Shown: piece after piece, positions 36,584 through 48,682 of the stretch
Layout: each line of letters begins with the position of its first letter
Position numbering within the stretch: position 1 is the stretch's first letter
Origin: Isoetes taiwanensis
Lineage: Eukaryota > Streptophyta > Lycopodiopsida > Isoetales > Isoetaceae
Assembly: GCA_021234155.1 (NCBI GenBank)
Contig: JAJEKV010000071.1
Span: 248,001 to 312,000 of the forward strand
Direction of reading: 5' to 3'
DNA length: 64,000 bases
Position numbers and translations under genes: made by a program
The notes under the pieces: generated by a model
The model's input: only the letters and a program-made list of their open reading frames with translations
Databases searched by the model: none
What the model was told of the DNA's origin: nothing

Positions 36584-37336
36584 TTATGGATCACACTTGC
36601 AGATGCAACCTTGGATGCAACATCACACATATTTGATAGCTATACCATTGTAACAGATCCCTATTTGCCATGATGAACTTCTATTACTTGTCGTTGATGT
36701 TAAGCCGCAATGGATAGCATTGTGCATGTGATTTTGCGTGACAATCCAGATCCAAAGATCCCAGTGAGTGATGAGGAGTTGTGGACTTGCTCTTTGATGC
36801 ATAAGATAATGTCTAGAAGGATCAATTGTAAGCTTCTGCTATATGGTCTCACAACGCCCTAAGATCCTTGAATTCTGAGGTGCAGGAGACCTATCATTCT
36901 TAGTGGAAAGAGGTAAAACTGAGGATCTGATGCCATTATCTCAGTAACTCTTAGATGCTTTTCACGCATTTTTACATCAAGTGGAAGGATTCTATTATGA
37001 AAGCATACCTAGCTTGAGAGCTCCCCCTTAGCCAATCCTCTGCTAACAGCATAGAACTTGGGGTCTGAGAGTTGGAAGTAAAATTTGAGGAGTGATGAGA
37101 ATGAGGAGCAGCCCCCTCATCTGTTTCAAAGGTTTCAATGGATTGTGCATCTGAATTCATAAACCACACATCTGATAAGCCGCTCAAGGCAACATCAGAT
37201 ACATCACACAACAATTCATCTGATTCGTGATCCGTGGACCTTCAGATTATAAACATTGCAATGCGACTTCTAGATGATAATCACAAGCTACTATATCATC
37301 CATGAACGACTAGTTGCAAATGTGAAACATGTATAC
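36584..37336. other. Unassigned sequence
   Basis: No recognised gene or element. A short minus frame at 37214-36972 is Ser/His-rich and of no known type. Confidence 0.3.
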
Positions 37337-37735
37337 GATGGTCACAACATACGTACAAGTGCATTTCTCGAGACACGGTATAACAATGTATACATATATC
37401 AAGTGGCACGTGATAATTACATGGGCACAAACCCGTAAAGAGAATGGCTCATGAATGATCCACGATCTTTCACATGAAGCAGGTACAAGATGTTCATGAT
37501 CATGCGTACAAGTGCCCAAAGCATTTCTCGAGACACATATAACAATGTATGCATGTACCTTCGGCACGTGATAGTCAGATGGGCGCGTACCCATAAAGTG
37601 GATGACTCATGTATGATCCACGATCTTTCAAATAAACTAGGTACAAGATGGTCACGGTCACACATGCATGTGCACAATGCATTTCTCATATATGTGTCTT
37701 TGGCACCTGATACTTCCGTGACAAGGAATAGGGGC
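37337..37735. repeat. Tandem repeat, about 2.5 copies of a ~155 bp unit
   Basis: Units begin near 37337, 37489 and 37647 (GATG(G/T)TCA). Each has GTACAAGTGC or a variant, GCATTTCTCGAGACAC, TATAACAATGTAT, GGCACGTGATA and CCACGATCTTTCA. Spacings are 152 and 158. The third unit is partial. Frames through it on both strands are by-products of the repeat. Confidence 0.85.
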
Positions 37736-38400
37736 ACATACTTTATATGACCCTGATGTCCATTTGCAAGGCTATACCAAGCTTATTCGAGGCAATTGGA
37801 AATGATCTTTGAAGGTATCATTAGCTTGCTCATTCTTTTGCTTCACCCCTTACTTATATCATGTACTAATATGAGGATGCAGGATGTCTCAATGCTGCAA
37901 TGTACGACACGCTACTTGAGACAGGATTTTTAGTATGGATGTCTGAGTATCAACAACATCACCAAATCTTCCAGGAACAGTGCATCTGCGAAGGTAATGT
38001 CATGGAGGAACTAGAAGATACCCTCTTGCAGTTGAAGGAGAAGAGAGATGAACACAATAGCCTGCCTAATGATATTGCACCATTGGTGTTTGGAGAGAAG
38101 CCAATTACATTTGGGAGTTGGATTTCTTCTAAAGGATTATTGAAGATGCCGTAGACATTGAGTGTGATGCTATCACACCTCCACCTACAAAGCAACCTAA
38201 TGACCTCGATATTTGGACATGATATTTCTGTTATAGATATTTGAATGTTTTCGAGTTTATTTTGAAGTATTTGAGTGTATTCGAGTACTCTATTGAAGTG
38301 TTATTATTTTGTTTCATCCAGCTTCTTGGGCCAAATAGTAAATAGTGCCAATAAATTCTGATTAAAAACTTTCTGAAGTGAAGTGTAACCCTTATATCTT
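37736..38400. other. Unassigned sequence with one short frame
   Basis: A plus frame at 37900-38154 (84 codons, includes a Glu/Gln-rich coil EELEDTLLQLKEKRDEHNSL) shows no family I recognise. It could be a fragment of a plant transposon-associated or coiled-coil protein. Confidence 0.25.
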
Positions 38401-39620
38401 CTTTTTTATTTTTGGATGTGGTTGGGTTCCGTGCCAAAGGAACGCCGCATGTTACGCCGCATGCGGCCTTCCCTTCCAGTTTGGGTTCCCCCTGCGGGAC
38501 GCCGGTTGCCCGCATTCAATGCCATTTTTTTGAATTCTCGCAGTAGAGAAGTTTTGCTTTTTTATAATAGAGGATCGAGGTATTGCGGCATGGCTATGGC
38601 GGTGCGGCATGGGTTTTTGGCGATGCTGTAGGGATGAGAAGCTTCCACATGTTGAAGCTCCGGCTATAACTGGGTTGCTACGATTTGGTTTGTGCAAAAT
38701 GTATATACATACAGATGGAGATGACATGCGGAAAACACAATCTAATGGAAGAACCTGGCATCCATTTTGGTTCACATGATCATAAAGCAAACAAAAGCAA
38801 CCAGTGTTTCGTTCACTCTCAATGCCTCTAGAAAATAAGAGGCGTATCAAGCTGTTGTGTGCATTTGGAGCTGGAGCTATTGTATGCATTCGAGGTTCGA
38901 GGTTGTGTGCAAGGTATTTATCTGCATAGGTATTGCACAGCCGGATATAGAGATTTTAACACGGTTATCCGGTATCAAGGCAAAGGTTGGGTATCAGAGC
39001 AGAGTTTGAAGTCGAGATTTGAGGGCAGCTTTGAGCTTGGAGCCGTTGTGAAAGGTAGATCCATGAATCCACGAAAGGTATTAGAGTCAGAATGGTTTTT
39101 TAGAATGCTTAGGGTTGAAATGGTTCAATGTGCCAATCTTTTTTTTCTTCTGTCATTTTGCTGCTCTTCTGCGGCCGTTTGAGGCGCCAACATCATGTTT
39201 TTGGGTTCCTGAAAACTGAAGCATCCTCGGGTTTCTCTATGGAAACAGGTTTCAAGGGTTTTCCCTGATCTGGGCACTGTATATGAGTTCCCTGATGACT
39301 CTTCAGCAACTTCTTCAGCACATTCCCAGGCATACTTCTTCAGCAACGAATCCAAAGGTGAGTTCTTTAAAGCTTCCTACGGCTTTGAATTTTTTATTAA
39401 TTTCTCTCAATCTTCATAGGAGCTTTGTGAATACTTTCTGCCACAGTTAGTTTTTGAGTTTCTTTGTGAATACTTTCTGCCACAGTTAGTTTGTGAGTTT
39501 CTTTGTGAATATTTTCTGAACAATTTGTGAATACTTTGTGAGTTATCTGAACAATTTGTGAATTCTTTGTGAGTTAGTTGTTCCCCAATAACGTGTGCCT
39601 AAGTTAACTTAAATTCAAGT
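38401..39620. other. Unassigned region with possible exon and a Phe/Cys minisatellite
   Basis: A possible exon lies at 39249-39358: acceptor GAAACAG|GTTTCAAGG and donor AAAG|GTGAG, encoding VSRVFPDLGTVYEFPDDSSA and more. No partner exons or family were found. At 39422-39575 short units of TTTGTGAATACTTTCTGCC and TTTGTGAGTT repeat imperfectly. Confidence 0.3.
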
Positions 39621-41750
39621 ATGCAGGTGCCTTTTAGAATGCCGCATCATTGCCACCATATTTATATTTATGATCTCACTTCAACATGGTATACATTTCG
39701 CAAATTTATTATAGCACATAGTAGGTGCCTTTTAGAATACCCCGATGCCTCTTACTATAATTATGATCCGACTTCTCTTCGGAATGTCCCCGATGGTTTA
39801 CTCTTTGTTGCTTATATTGCTTTTGTTAATTGGTCATGTTTGAATTATTTGGGGCTAGAATTTAGAGCATCCACCTACATGTATAAATGGGCAGGTGCAA
39901 TTATGTTTGAAATGGTCAGTCAGAATTTAAAGCCATTCTAATCTTCCATGTTTTGCATAATCGATAGATGCTCGAGCTCAAACAGTTGTTTTGATTGCAT
40001 TTTTGGCGGATGGACTGAGGTTAGCCACATAATGCATAGAGGTAACCACCTTTGGTATCACTGCTCTTTGACTAGTTTTTATTTATGGTTTAGTAGTTTG
40101 AAGGGACAAGAACCAATTGTGGCAGATGCTGAGATGTCGACCAACAGGTAACCCTACGGTTTAGGGCAAAATGGGTTTGATTTTTGTACTGAAAGGTTTT
40201 CCTTTGATTCGACTTCCTTGAAAGCTAAGGTGTTGGCTCTGCTTTCTTTCTGCAATTCCAATTTTCTTATTTCGTCTTTGTTCTATGGTTTTCTCATTAC
40301 TCTCATTTGCACCTAAGGCAAACATTACAGATCTTTGCTCATTTCATAAACGCATATTCTCTAGCTCTGGACTCTATCATCCAGGTTTGGATTCTTTTCA
40401 TGTTTTGAAATGTAGTCATCCTTCAGAATCAATATGCTGTACAAATTTCTCATGTAAACATGTATTTTATCATGGATTCATGGATTTACATGTGCATGTA
40501 ATGTTTTTATAAAAGATATTTGTTGTACGATTCACCCATCTTCAACTGCCAAGTTCTTACCAGATCTGTTGTTGATTCCCAGTTTACTAAGTTGCAGTGC
40601 TTTCCGTTACATCTTTTAGTGTTTCTATGGTTTCTAATATCTCTATTCTAACAGGTAGCCCATAGATCACGATGCTTTTCCATCTTCAGATTGTAAAATC
40701 CAACCCCAGAGTCTGCTAAAGTTTGCCTATAGCGCTATTTCACACTTCAAAACACTATTTTCTGTCTTATTACCATTTTATGTTGCTTACAAAAGGACTT
40801 CACTCCATGAATTGCTTGCTTACCTTGCTCCAATAACTTTCAAGTTTGAGTTTTTTGTGAGTCATGTTACGCTATTTTTCTTATTTTGAATTTCAATTTG
40901 TAGTACTTTTTGTACGCTTCATTTTCATTTGGAAATGTTCTTCATTTGGATGTCTTTGGCCATTTACACTGAGAGTTGATTGTGAAATGTTGTCATCATT
41001 TGCTGTTGCTTTTTTTTTTCAGGGTTGAATGTCTTACATTATATCTGGAGTTGCAAATTTCCTGGAGTGTTATCACATTTTGGAATAGAAAGTATTGCAA
41101 TGTTGAATTTGTTCAATTTTGTATGCAAGTGTGTCTAAAGACATTGCTATACGCGTGTAAAGTTAGGGATAATCTGCTATTGTCTGCTGTAGGTCACTGA
41201 CCTTGGGTCGCAAATAATTTGTGATGTCCATATGTGAGCTCTGTATTACCCATAATAGTTTGCTAATAGCATCAACAATTGGGATGATTTTAAGCCCATC
41301 TTTCCAGCTATAATTGTATGTTCCTTCTATTATTTAGCTCTATCATAACAGATTTGGATAGCCTTATACAAATCATCAACGGCCAAACCAGTTAATATCT
41401 TTATACAGATGTGTATGTGGCAATTCAAAATGCAAGAATTGTAGAAATATGGATGACCAAAAATAATCTACCTTCCTCCCCAGATTCCTTTGTAAATCTT
41501 TCGTGAATTTTCAAGTCATCATTTGAAGCAGTTGTTCTTTGCCTTGAAAAGACCTTATCAAAGTCTGACTTTGTATTCGGTGGTGGCAAAATCTGTATAA
41601 TGGCAAGAACCATCAATCTATAATTACAATCAACCAACCATACCTTTGAAGCCCGCCCTGATACAACAAGTTATTGCATGCTGAACTGCACTTGGAGTTT
41701 ACGACCTCATGCTTTATGTGGTGAACTGTATGCATGCTTTTGCTTAAAAG
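39621..41750. other. Unassigned AT-rich region
   Basis: A plus frame of 106 codons (39621-39941; PDASYYNYDPTSLRNVPDGL inside it) has no match I know. Nothing else was recognised. Several T-rich runs are present. Confidence 0.25.
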
Positions 41751-41751
41751 T

Positions 41752-42068
41752 TATTCAGGTTATGCAAGACAGTACAGGTTATGCAAGACACGCTGCATGA
41801 CTTCACAAGGCACTTCCATTGAACTTGCTGCAGAAGCATTACATTGTTTGAGGCAGCGAGAATGAATTAGTTTGGAACTGTAGAAGACCATTTGGATCAA
41901 CAACTAGCTTAAAAGTTATTCAGGTTATGCAAGACAGTTTTGAATTACACGTTGCATGACTTCACAAGGCACTTCCATTGAACTTGCTGCATAAGCATTA
42001 CATTGTTTGAGGCAGCAACAGTGAATTAGTTTGGAATTATAGAAGACCATCTGGATCAACAACTAGCA
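41752..42068. repeat. Two-copy tandem duplication, ~155 bp period
   Basis: The block starting GCTTAAAAGTTATTCAGGTT occurs at 41752 and at 41907 and ends each time with GATCAACAACTAGC. Copies differ at scattered positions and by small indels. Confidence 0.9.
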
Positions 42069-43300
42069 AACAACAGGCACAATACATTTTTCGAGCAAAA
42101 AGTAGTAGTTTAAAGAGCAGTTGTCATGTCTCTGGAGTTTTCAAATTTGTCTAATTGGTAAACTATATATTATATACTATGTTGTTTGAATAGGTTTAGA
42201 GTTTATTAAGACATTTTGCCATTGTCACGTGAGTAGCATAGATTAACACCAAAAAAACCATTGGGCTTCATTCTGCTTTCCCATCCAATGAGGTTATGAC
42301 GTGTGGCAAATATTATTTGTCTAAAAGTCAAGCAAGAACGACAGATTTTTACTTTCCTTCCGTCGATCTTACCATGCATTCCATGGATCTTACATTGCAT
42401 TCCATCAATCTTACCCTGGATTCAGGTGCAGAATGAAGCCCAATGGATATTTTCCGTTATGCCAAAGGCCCATCAAGTTTTTTTGCGGCGGTCAAGGTTG
42501 CCTTTGCGCTCGCGCCGGCCATCTTTTCTGCCAAGAACACTTTGGGCCTTCCCTTATATATATCTATGTCCTACCTATGATAAACATATAGTTTAAGGTG
42601 TTCTCAGGTTACCGTTTGGGTTTAGCATATACACGATAGATTGTTAATACAGGTCCATGGCAACATAATTATACATCCCTTCTTAAGCTGTTCAAGTTGC
42701 CTTTACTACAATTGTGTTGATGAAATATGGATGGACACGTCTTATAATGTTGTACATGTTTTGCTATTACAACGATATCAATTCCAGAAAACAATTGCAA
42801 CACTACAATTAGTCTAATAACATCCCAATCAAAAACCCAAAAAATAAAAAGTAAAATAAAAAATACTGCTTTTCGACAAACAACACAAAGGTATATTCTA
42901 ACTTCTAACTTCTATCACTAATCAATATGCAATGTAAGAAAGATGAACTAAAGCTCGATGCACTATGATGTATATTTGGTCGAACAACATTGTCCACATT
43001 TGACCATAACTCTGATGTACAAACTCTCTCTCTCTCTCTCACTCGAATGGAGATCTATGAAGTTGCATTGCTTAATTTTTAAGTGTGATGTCCATTTAAG
43101 AGGGCAATCTCCGCTAGGAATGGGTTGCGCATTGGAACTCGACTGATTGTGTGGAAACAGGAAAGATGGCATTTTGATGTGCAATGGAACTTGACTTATT
43201 GTGTGAAAACAGGAAAGATGGCACTTTGATGCAGATAGAGATAGTGAGTGGGAAAAATATTTGAGATCGTGCTTGAATTACGATTTCAAATATTTGAGAT
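42069..43300. other. Unassigned region
   Basis: No gene recognised. A short CT microsatellite (CTCTCTCTCTCTC) lies at 43026-43040, and a unit of about 57 bp (GTGTGGAAACAGGAAAGATGG) is repeated at 43150 and 43201. Confidence 0.3.
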
Positions 43301-43860
43301 CGTGCTTGAATAGTGAATTGAAATAACAATTTTGAGTTGCTTGAGTGGGCACACGTTTCTAGTACATATAATATGAACAAAATTCTTCACACAAAAACGT
43401 TTTGAAGGGAAGTGTAACCCGTAAATCAACATGTATGTATACACGGCTCATACTGATGCCCTAAACCCATAAACCCGGGCATATAGAAAAGCTAATACAA
43501 GGGACCATATGGCCCGTTCATCGTTCACATCATGCTGAGTGTGCCAGGCATTAGATATCTACGTCGAATGAATCACAAAAAATTAGATCAACAAGAGTTG
43601 CAAAAGAATATCTACTTCAAAGGCATGTTACTTATCACTGCAAGAGGTGGCCCATCCTCTAGATGCAAGATGGCCTGCATGAGTTTCCTGACGAAGAGAC
43701 ATATATGAACCTCGCATGATGGAGTTCGCCCTTTCATTATTGATATAAGAGCATGTACTCTTCATGAATAATACAGTTCACTTTGGGATTAACTTGTGCT
43801 CTCTCTCTTTCTCTGTGTTTTGTTGTGTCTCTTACTTCCGTGCATGCTATATGTCTGACA

Positions 43861-43872
43861 TGGTATCAGAGC
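43861..43872 (+). promoter_or_regulatory. Primer binding site of the copia element
   Basis: TGGTATCAGAGC directly follows the LTR end. It matches the initiator methionine tRNA PBS also used by the chromovirus at 18838. Confidence 0.9.
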
Positions 43873-44214
43873 CAAGTTCGAGTAAGAATCAATGAAAAAG
43901 GATAAGCACTTTTTGAGTTATTGAAATTTAAGTAACTAACCCTGTTTTAATATAACCTTATTTATGTTGATGGATGCCTAGATGTGGTTTATTAGTTTGT
44001 TCTTTGCAGCTTTTTTGTAATCACTAAAAGCTTCATAGTATCATTCACACTTAGAAGAGTTTGCAATTTGCTTATTCTTGAAAAGTAATAAAAGATCAAT
44101 AGTGTAATCCATGCTTATAAAACACCTCTTCCTATAGGTTGTATATGCATGATAAAGAACTTGTTATTTCTTCCATGGCCATGAAAGACATGTGAAAGTA
44201 ATGGTGTGATATTT

Positions 44215-44400
44215 CCCATATGCTCATAATATAAACTTACTTCTGAAAGCAATGGAGCAACATTCCCCATATGCTAATACAAAAGCAATGGAGCTACATT
44301 CCCCATATATGCTGATATAAAAAAGCAATGGAGCAACATTTTCTATATGCTAAGTTTTATTTCTCATATGCTAATATAAATGGAGTGACATTCCCCATTT
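44215..44400. repeat. Imperfect tandem repeats in the copia leader
   Basis: AAGCAATGGAGCAACATTCC and CCATATGCTAATA-type units of about 35-45 bases occur about four times between the PBS and gag. Confidence 0.7.
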
Positions 44401-44473
44401 AGCGTTTTTCCAAGCAATGCGATATTCTTCGTGTTTACTATTCTAATCTGATTATCTTCTGCCACAGGAAGGC

Positions 44474-45400
44474 ATGGCAAGAACATTGTTTAATGTTGTG
44501 ATCAGCCGATATCCTATAGGTCAAAGGATTGTATCCATTTTTGATGGAATTGGCTTTCGTATTTGGAAGATTAAGGTGACCTTACTCTTTGAAGGTGATG
44601 ACTTACTTCATATTGTGCAAGGTTCTTGCCTTTGTCTAGTGCAATCAATCGATATTACTGGTGCCAAAATCACAACAGGGACTTCATATGATCAATGGGT
44701 CATTGAGACTCAGGCCTGGGACAAAAAGACTACTGTGGCAAAACGATATCTTTTATCTGCCTTAAAACATTCGTTAATAATGGATATTGTTTCCTATTCT
44801 AGTAGTCATGATATGTGAGTCTATATAGGAAAACTATATCAGAAAAAGACTATGAATGAGCGGATACGTATAGATCATCAATTAGATGAACTTAAATATA
44901 AAACTTTTAAGTTCTTGCAAGGCCATATTGATAAATTTAAATCCTTGGTAGAACAGTTGGCTGCAGCTGGTGAATCTGTTCCATCCAATAAATTACCTAC
45001 TATGCTTTGCGGTCTGTGCTAATTGAATTTGAAATAATTATGGTTGTCTCAGCTAAAAAAGACAATCCTGATTTTGATAGTATCTATATATCTTTGCTTG
45101 AGCATTTCCAGCGGATTAAAGACTGTATATAGCCAATGTTGCTACTGATAGACGTTTGTTTAATAAATTTGCTCGTAGTAGAGGCCGTGGTCGTATTTCC
45201 GTCAACCACGTGTTGAATTTCCTCCATTTCCTCATTGTGGTAAAAGAATTCATTCTGTAATTGATTGTTTTCATAAATCTGAATATGATGCTAGATCTAT
45301 TCGTGATAGATGCAATTATTGTCGTAAGACTGGTCATCTTGAGGAGACATGTCAAAAAGGGCTTATGATGAAAAGCACGCTTCAACCATTACTCTACCTG
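44474..45400 (+). pseudogene. copia gag (UBN2-type) with CCHC knuckle, broken
   Basis: The frame starting at 44474 contains RIWKIKVTLLFEGDDLLHIV and a YDQWVIETQAWDKK phrase, then a stop at 44816. Coding continues: LYQKKTMNERIRIDHQLDEL, then LQGHIDKFKSLVEQLAAAGE. After more shifts, CNYCRKTGHLEETC gives a C-x2-C-x4-H-x4-C knuckle. These are hallmarks of plant Ty1/copia gag. The frame beyond 45400 has no element similarity. Confidence 0.8.
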
Positions 45401-45589
45401 AGTGTGCAAGTTGTGTTATGACAGATTATGCCCGAGTATTCCATATTTTTTATTTTGCTAATTTTCTCATTGATTCTGTGTTAGTACTCATATGGTTAGC
45501 TCTAGAGTGGTTACAAAGTTATCATATTTTGATTGCAGCAGTAAACAAACTCGATAATAAATTATTTGCTTGATTGCAGGCAAGTGCAA

Positions 45590-47220
45590 TTCAAATTTCT
45601 GAGTTTCTGGTTTATACGTTAAAATCAATCATGAATATGTCCCAATTCACAGGTGGAACATTAGGTACTAATTGGGATACTGCCGTGGATGGGATGCATG
45701 ACTGGAAGCATCTCGGAAAGGTCATATATCATCAGCCATATAACACGTCTAGTCCTGACCGGAATAGGAGTCCTTGGATATGTGTGATTCAAGACGATGC
45801 AATGTGTCAAACGTCGATTAGATAAAGTGGTAAATGGCGATTGGGCGATGGACTCAACATTTTTTACTAACATGTATAATTGCCCTTTATATGCAGCTAT
45901 TGTTCCTGTAGTAAGTGGCATAGATCTTCCTGTCTTCTATGTGCTCTTCACAAAATCACCTCTAGGTGCCAAATATGAGCACCTAGCTTCTATGCAGTCA
46001 TTACATAAGTGATCACTCGGAATGCCCACTGTCATAACAACCGTGGTGAACAGGTTGCATGTCACATTTTAGCACGTTGGTTAAGCTGCATGATTGCGCA
46101 CCTTGAACCCCAAGATTACCGGAGTATGTAAAAAAAGGGATATGTTATGTAGATTGAGCAAGATGATGAAGGCATCCTCTGTAGTTGAGTATAATGGGTT
46201 ATTGCATAGCTTCTATGGCGTGAAACAGAGCAATCATCAGATGTAATTAATTGGTCTTCTTGAATGAATATGCATTACATATACTAATACCTAAAAAATA
46301 CTATCATCTAGGCTATTTGAACACACGAATGTAGATACGACAAATCATGTTGAGTCGCATTGGGAGGTCTTAAAAGTTCATGTTCTAAATCGAATGACCA
46401 ATATTCGTATATACAATTTGTTAACACATATAATGGGCCACCTTGATGGCCATAGCCCAGCTTCAGCTCTCTTCTCAAGCACTGCTTTGAGAGAATATCT
46501 CTTGGTAAGATCAATCCATTGTTGCTCTCTTGTTTCATGTATAGTTATATTATATTAGTTGTCTATGTTCGTAGCTGAGTTTGGTAGATACAGCTCACGT
46601 GTGAATATGAAACGCTCTGTTGCTGCCCAAAGGTTATAAGAATATATGGGGAGGATTTTGCAACTATAGTTTTGGAGGATAGGGGACTCATGATCCTATC
46701 GATGGCTAGTGAGACCTATACTAGAATAAGGTATACTCAAAAAATGATGTCCCATTACTATGACTGCCACTCATTACATATTACATGCAAGCATTTAATT
46801 GCCTGAGTTCAATTCCTTGGCCAAAATTATCCAGGCCTCCTTGATATCCTTCAACTAGGTCGCCAAGTTCCAGTCCACCCAATCACAATACCTCCTGCTC
46901 CAATAGTAGATGGAGTAGTTTATGCTCGACTGATTACTGAATGGTTAACAATGCTTGAATCAAAATCTACGCATCGAAATGAAGAGCTGCAAATTGTCAA
47001 TTCCACTATTCATTCTGATTATAAGGAGGAGATTGAGAAACTCAAGGGACAAATGAGCTACTTCGAGATGCAATAGGACCATCTGCCCATGTTGAGCGTG
47101 GCAGCTATGCACAATAGCAACAGCATGCTCGTGCAGGGTTATATCCACAATACACCTCGCCATCAGTTCCGAGGGAGCATCCACTCGCTTACTTAGGTAG
47201 AGAGGCTGGGACATCCATGC
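45590..47220 (+). mobile_element. MULE-type transposon remnant (copy B), opposite orientation to copy A
   Basis: Plus-strand pieces parallel copy A in the same order: WAMDSTFFTNMYNCPLYAAI at 45835, a NTTNHVESHWEVLKVHVLNR-like stretch near 46340, and near 46750-46800 a C...CKHLIA cluster of SWIM type, then LLDILQLGRQV and VDGVVYARLITEW. Many stops and small indels break it. It lacks the N-terminal part seen in copy A at 36.2-36.6 kb. Confidence 0.75.
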
Positions 47221-48682
47221 GTGCCCGATTGAACTTTTAGCAGCATTGTGGATAACAAATGCGTATTATGGCAATGTATACGATGTAGATTTTATATTGG
47301 GTAGCAATTTCAACTAGTCCTTTTACTTATATGTAAGAAATATTCAACAACACATGAAGCATTATACGTTGGGAGTTATTTGCTATCTTGATGCTTTAAC
47401 AAAAGTAAAAGTAAAAACAATCTATATCTCATAATGTATTGTTTACTAAATTTGATTCTAAACCCTTAGAACCGAATATGAATCCTACACTTATTAAAAG
47501 AAATGGAAAATGACACCATGAAATGCCTCTGAAGGCTTTATATGGATAAAAAATTGGGGACCTGTCTATTTGCATCATAATGGGGTGGTCTCAATTAAGT
47601 AAAAAAGGCTTTAAATATCCATCCTCTCTAAAAATGTCAAAAAGAAACAATTCATGTCAATGGGCATTCGACTTATGCAATAGCCAAAGGGGGGTATTCG
47701 ACTTGTGCAATAAATCTATGATTTAGAAAAGCCTAATACTAACGTATTGGAATTCTTAAAAAAAGAAGGGGTGGGGGTATTCAACTTGTGGGATAACCAA
47801 AAGGGGTATTCAACTTGCACAATACATAACTTAGTTTAGACGAGCCTATACCACCTAGGGTATTTTAGTGACGAGCCTATACCACCTAGGGTATTTTAGT
47901 GCCTGGCATAGCCAAGGGGGTATTCGACTTGCACAATACATACCTTAGTTTAGACGAGCCGAATACCCCTAGATGAGCCCAATACCCCCTTGGATATTTG
48001 ACTTGTGTAATGCAACTGTGAATTTAGATGAGTCTAACCCCCTTTTTTGGGATGGCAGTTCCGACAAAGGAGCTTTTCCGTTTTGGAGAGAGCTTTCCCG
48101 TTTTCGACTTGCCTAATATCAATCTGAAACTGGAATAACTGTGCACGGCAAAACCACGAGTCTAATACCCCCTTGGAATCCAATCCCAAATGGGGAGTCA
48201 ATAAATGCACCGAAACCTCAGTGAAGGGTACGTTTAAAACTGAGAGTAAATTTTATAGAATGTAACTGCATTTTGGTAATTTCCCCGTTTCCTTTTATAT
48301 GTTGTTGCTGCTGAATTGATTCATGGGGACACCCAATTCACGATTGTCTCTTTGTCACCTCAATTCAAGCTTCTCAAATTGAGGAAACATGAATGCAGTC
48401 AAAAAATTATGGGTCATCCCTAATGGTTAATGTCGTTACAATAAATACGCCTGTTAGATCAAAATTAGACATACATAATGAATGCCTCGATGGTGAATAG
48501 TACACCATCACGTTTGTAGTCCCACGATGCCCAAGGAGTGGGCATAGATTAAACTTGTTAGCTGAAGCATGGTTGTCTGACTGATTTTCAATCTTCCCTT
48601 GTACATCTCCATCAAAGATTTGCTGCCTCTACCTGAGTCAGTAATTATCAGGTACCATAATTAGTCTGGGCAACCCCAAGTG
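47221..48682. other. Region between MULE remnant and THADA-like gene
   Basis: No gene recognised. From 47690 to 48020 a phrase of the type GGGGTATTCGACTTGTGCAATA returns four to five times with variants, and an exact 31 bp unit (GACGAGCCTATACCACCTAG and 11 more) is duplicated at 47839-47900. The last part probably holds the 3' untranslated region of the minus-strand gene. Confidence 0.5.

Larger units (their letters stand above)
43300..45400 (+). mobile_element. Ty1/copia retrotransposon, 5' part only
   Basis: An LTR appears to end at 43860 (CTGACA), followed at once by a PBS. Gag follows from 44474 with a copia-type knuckle at 45311-45352. No protease, integrase or reverse transcriptase follows: by 45600 the sequence is MULE. 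The LTR start was not located, so the left limit is a guess. Confidence 0.75.

Noticed and set aside
37310..37750. Several 80-110 codon frames on both strands as genes
   Set aside because: They are overlapping readings of one tandem repeat of ~155 bp.
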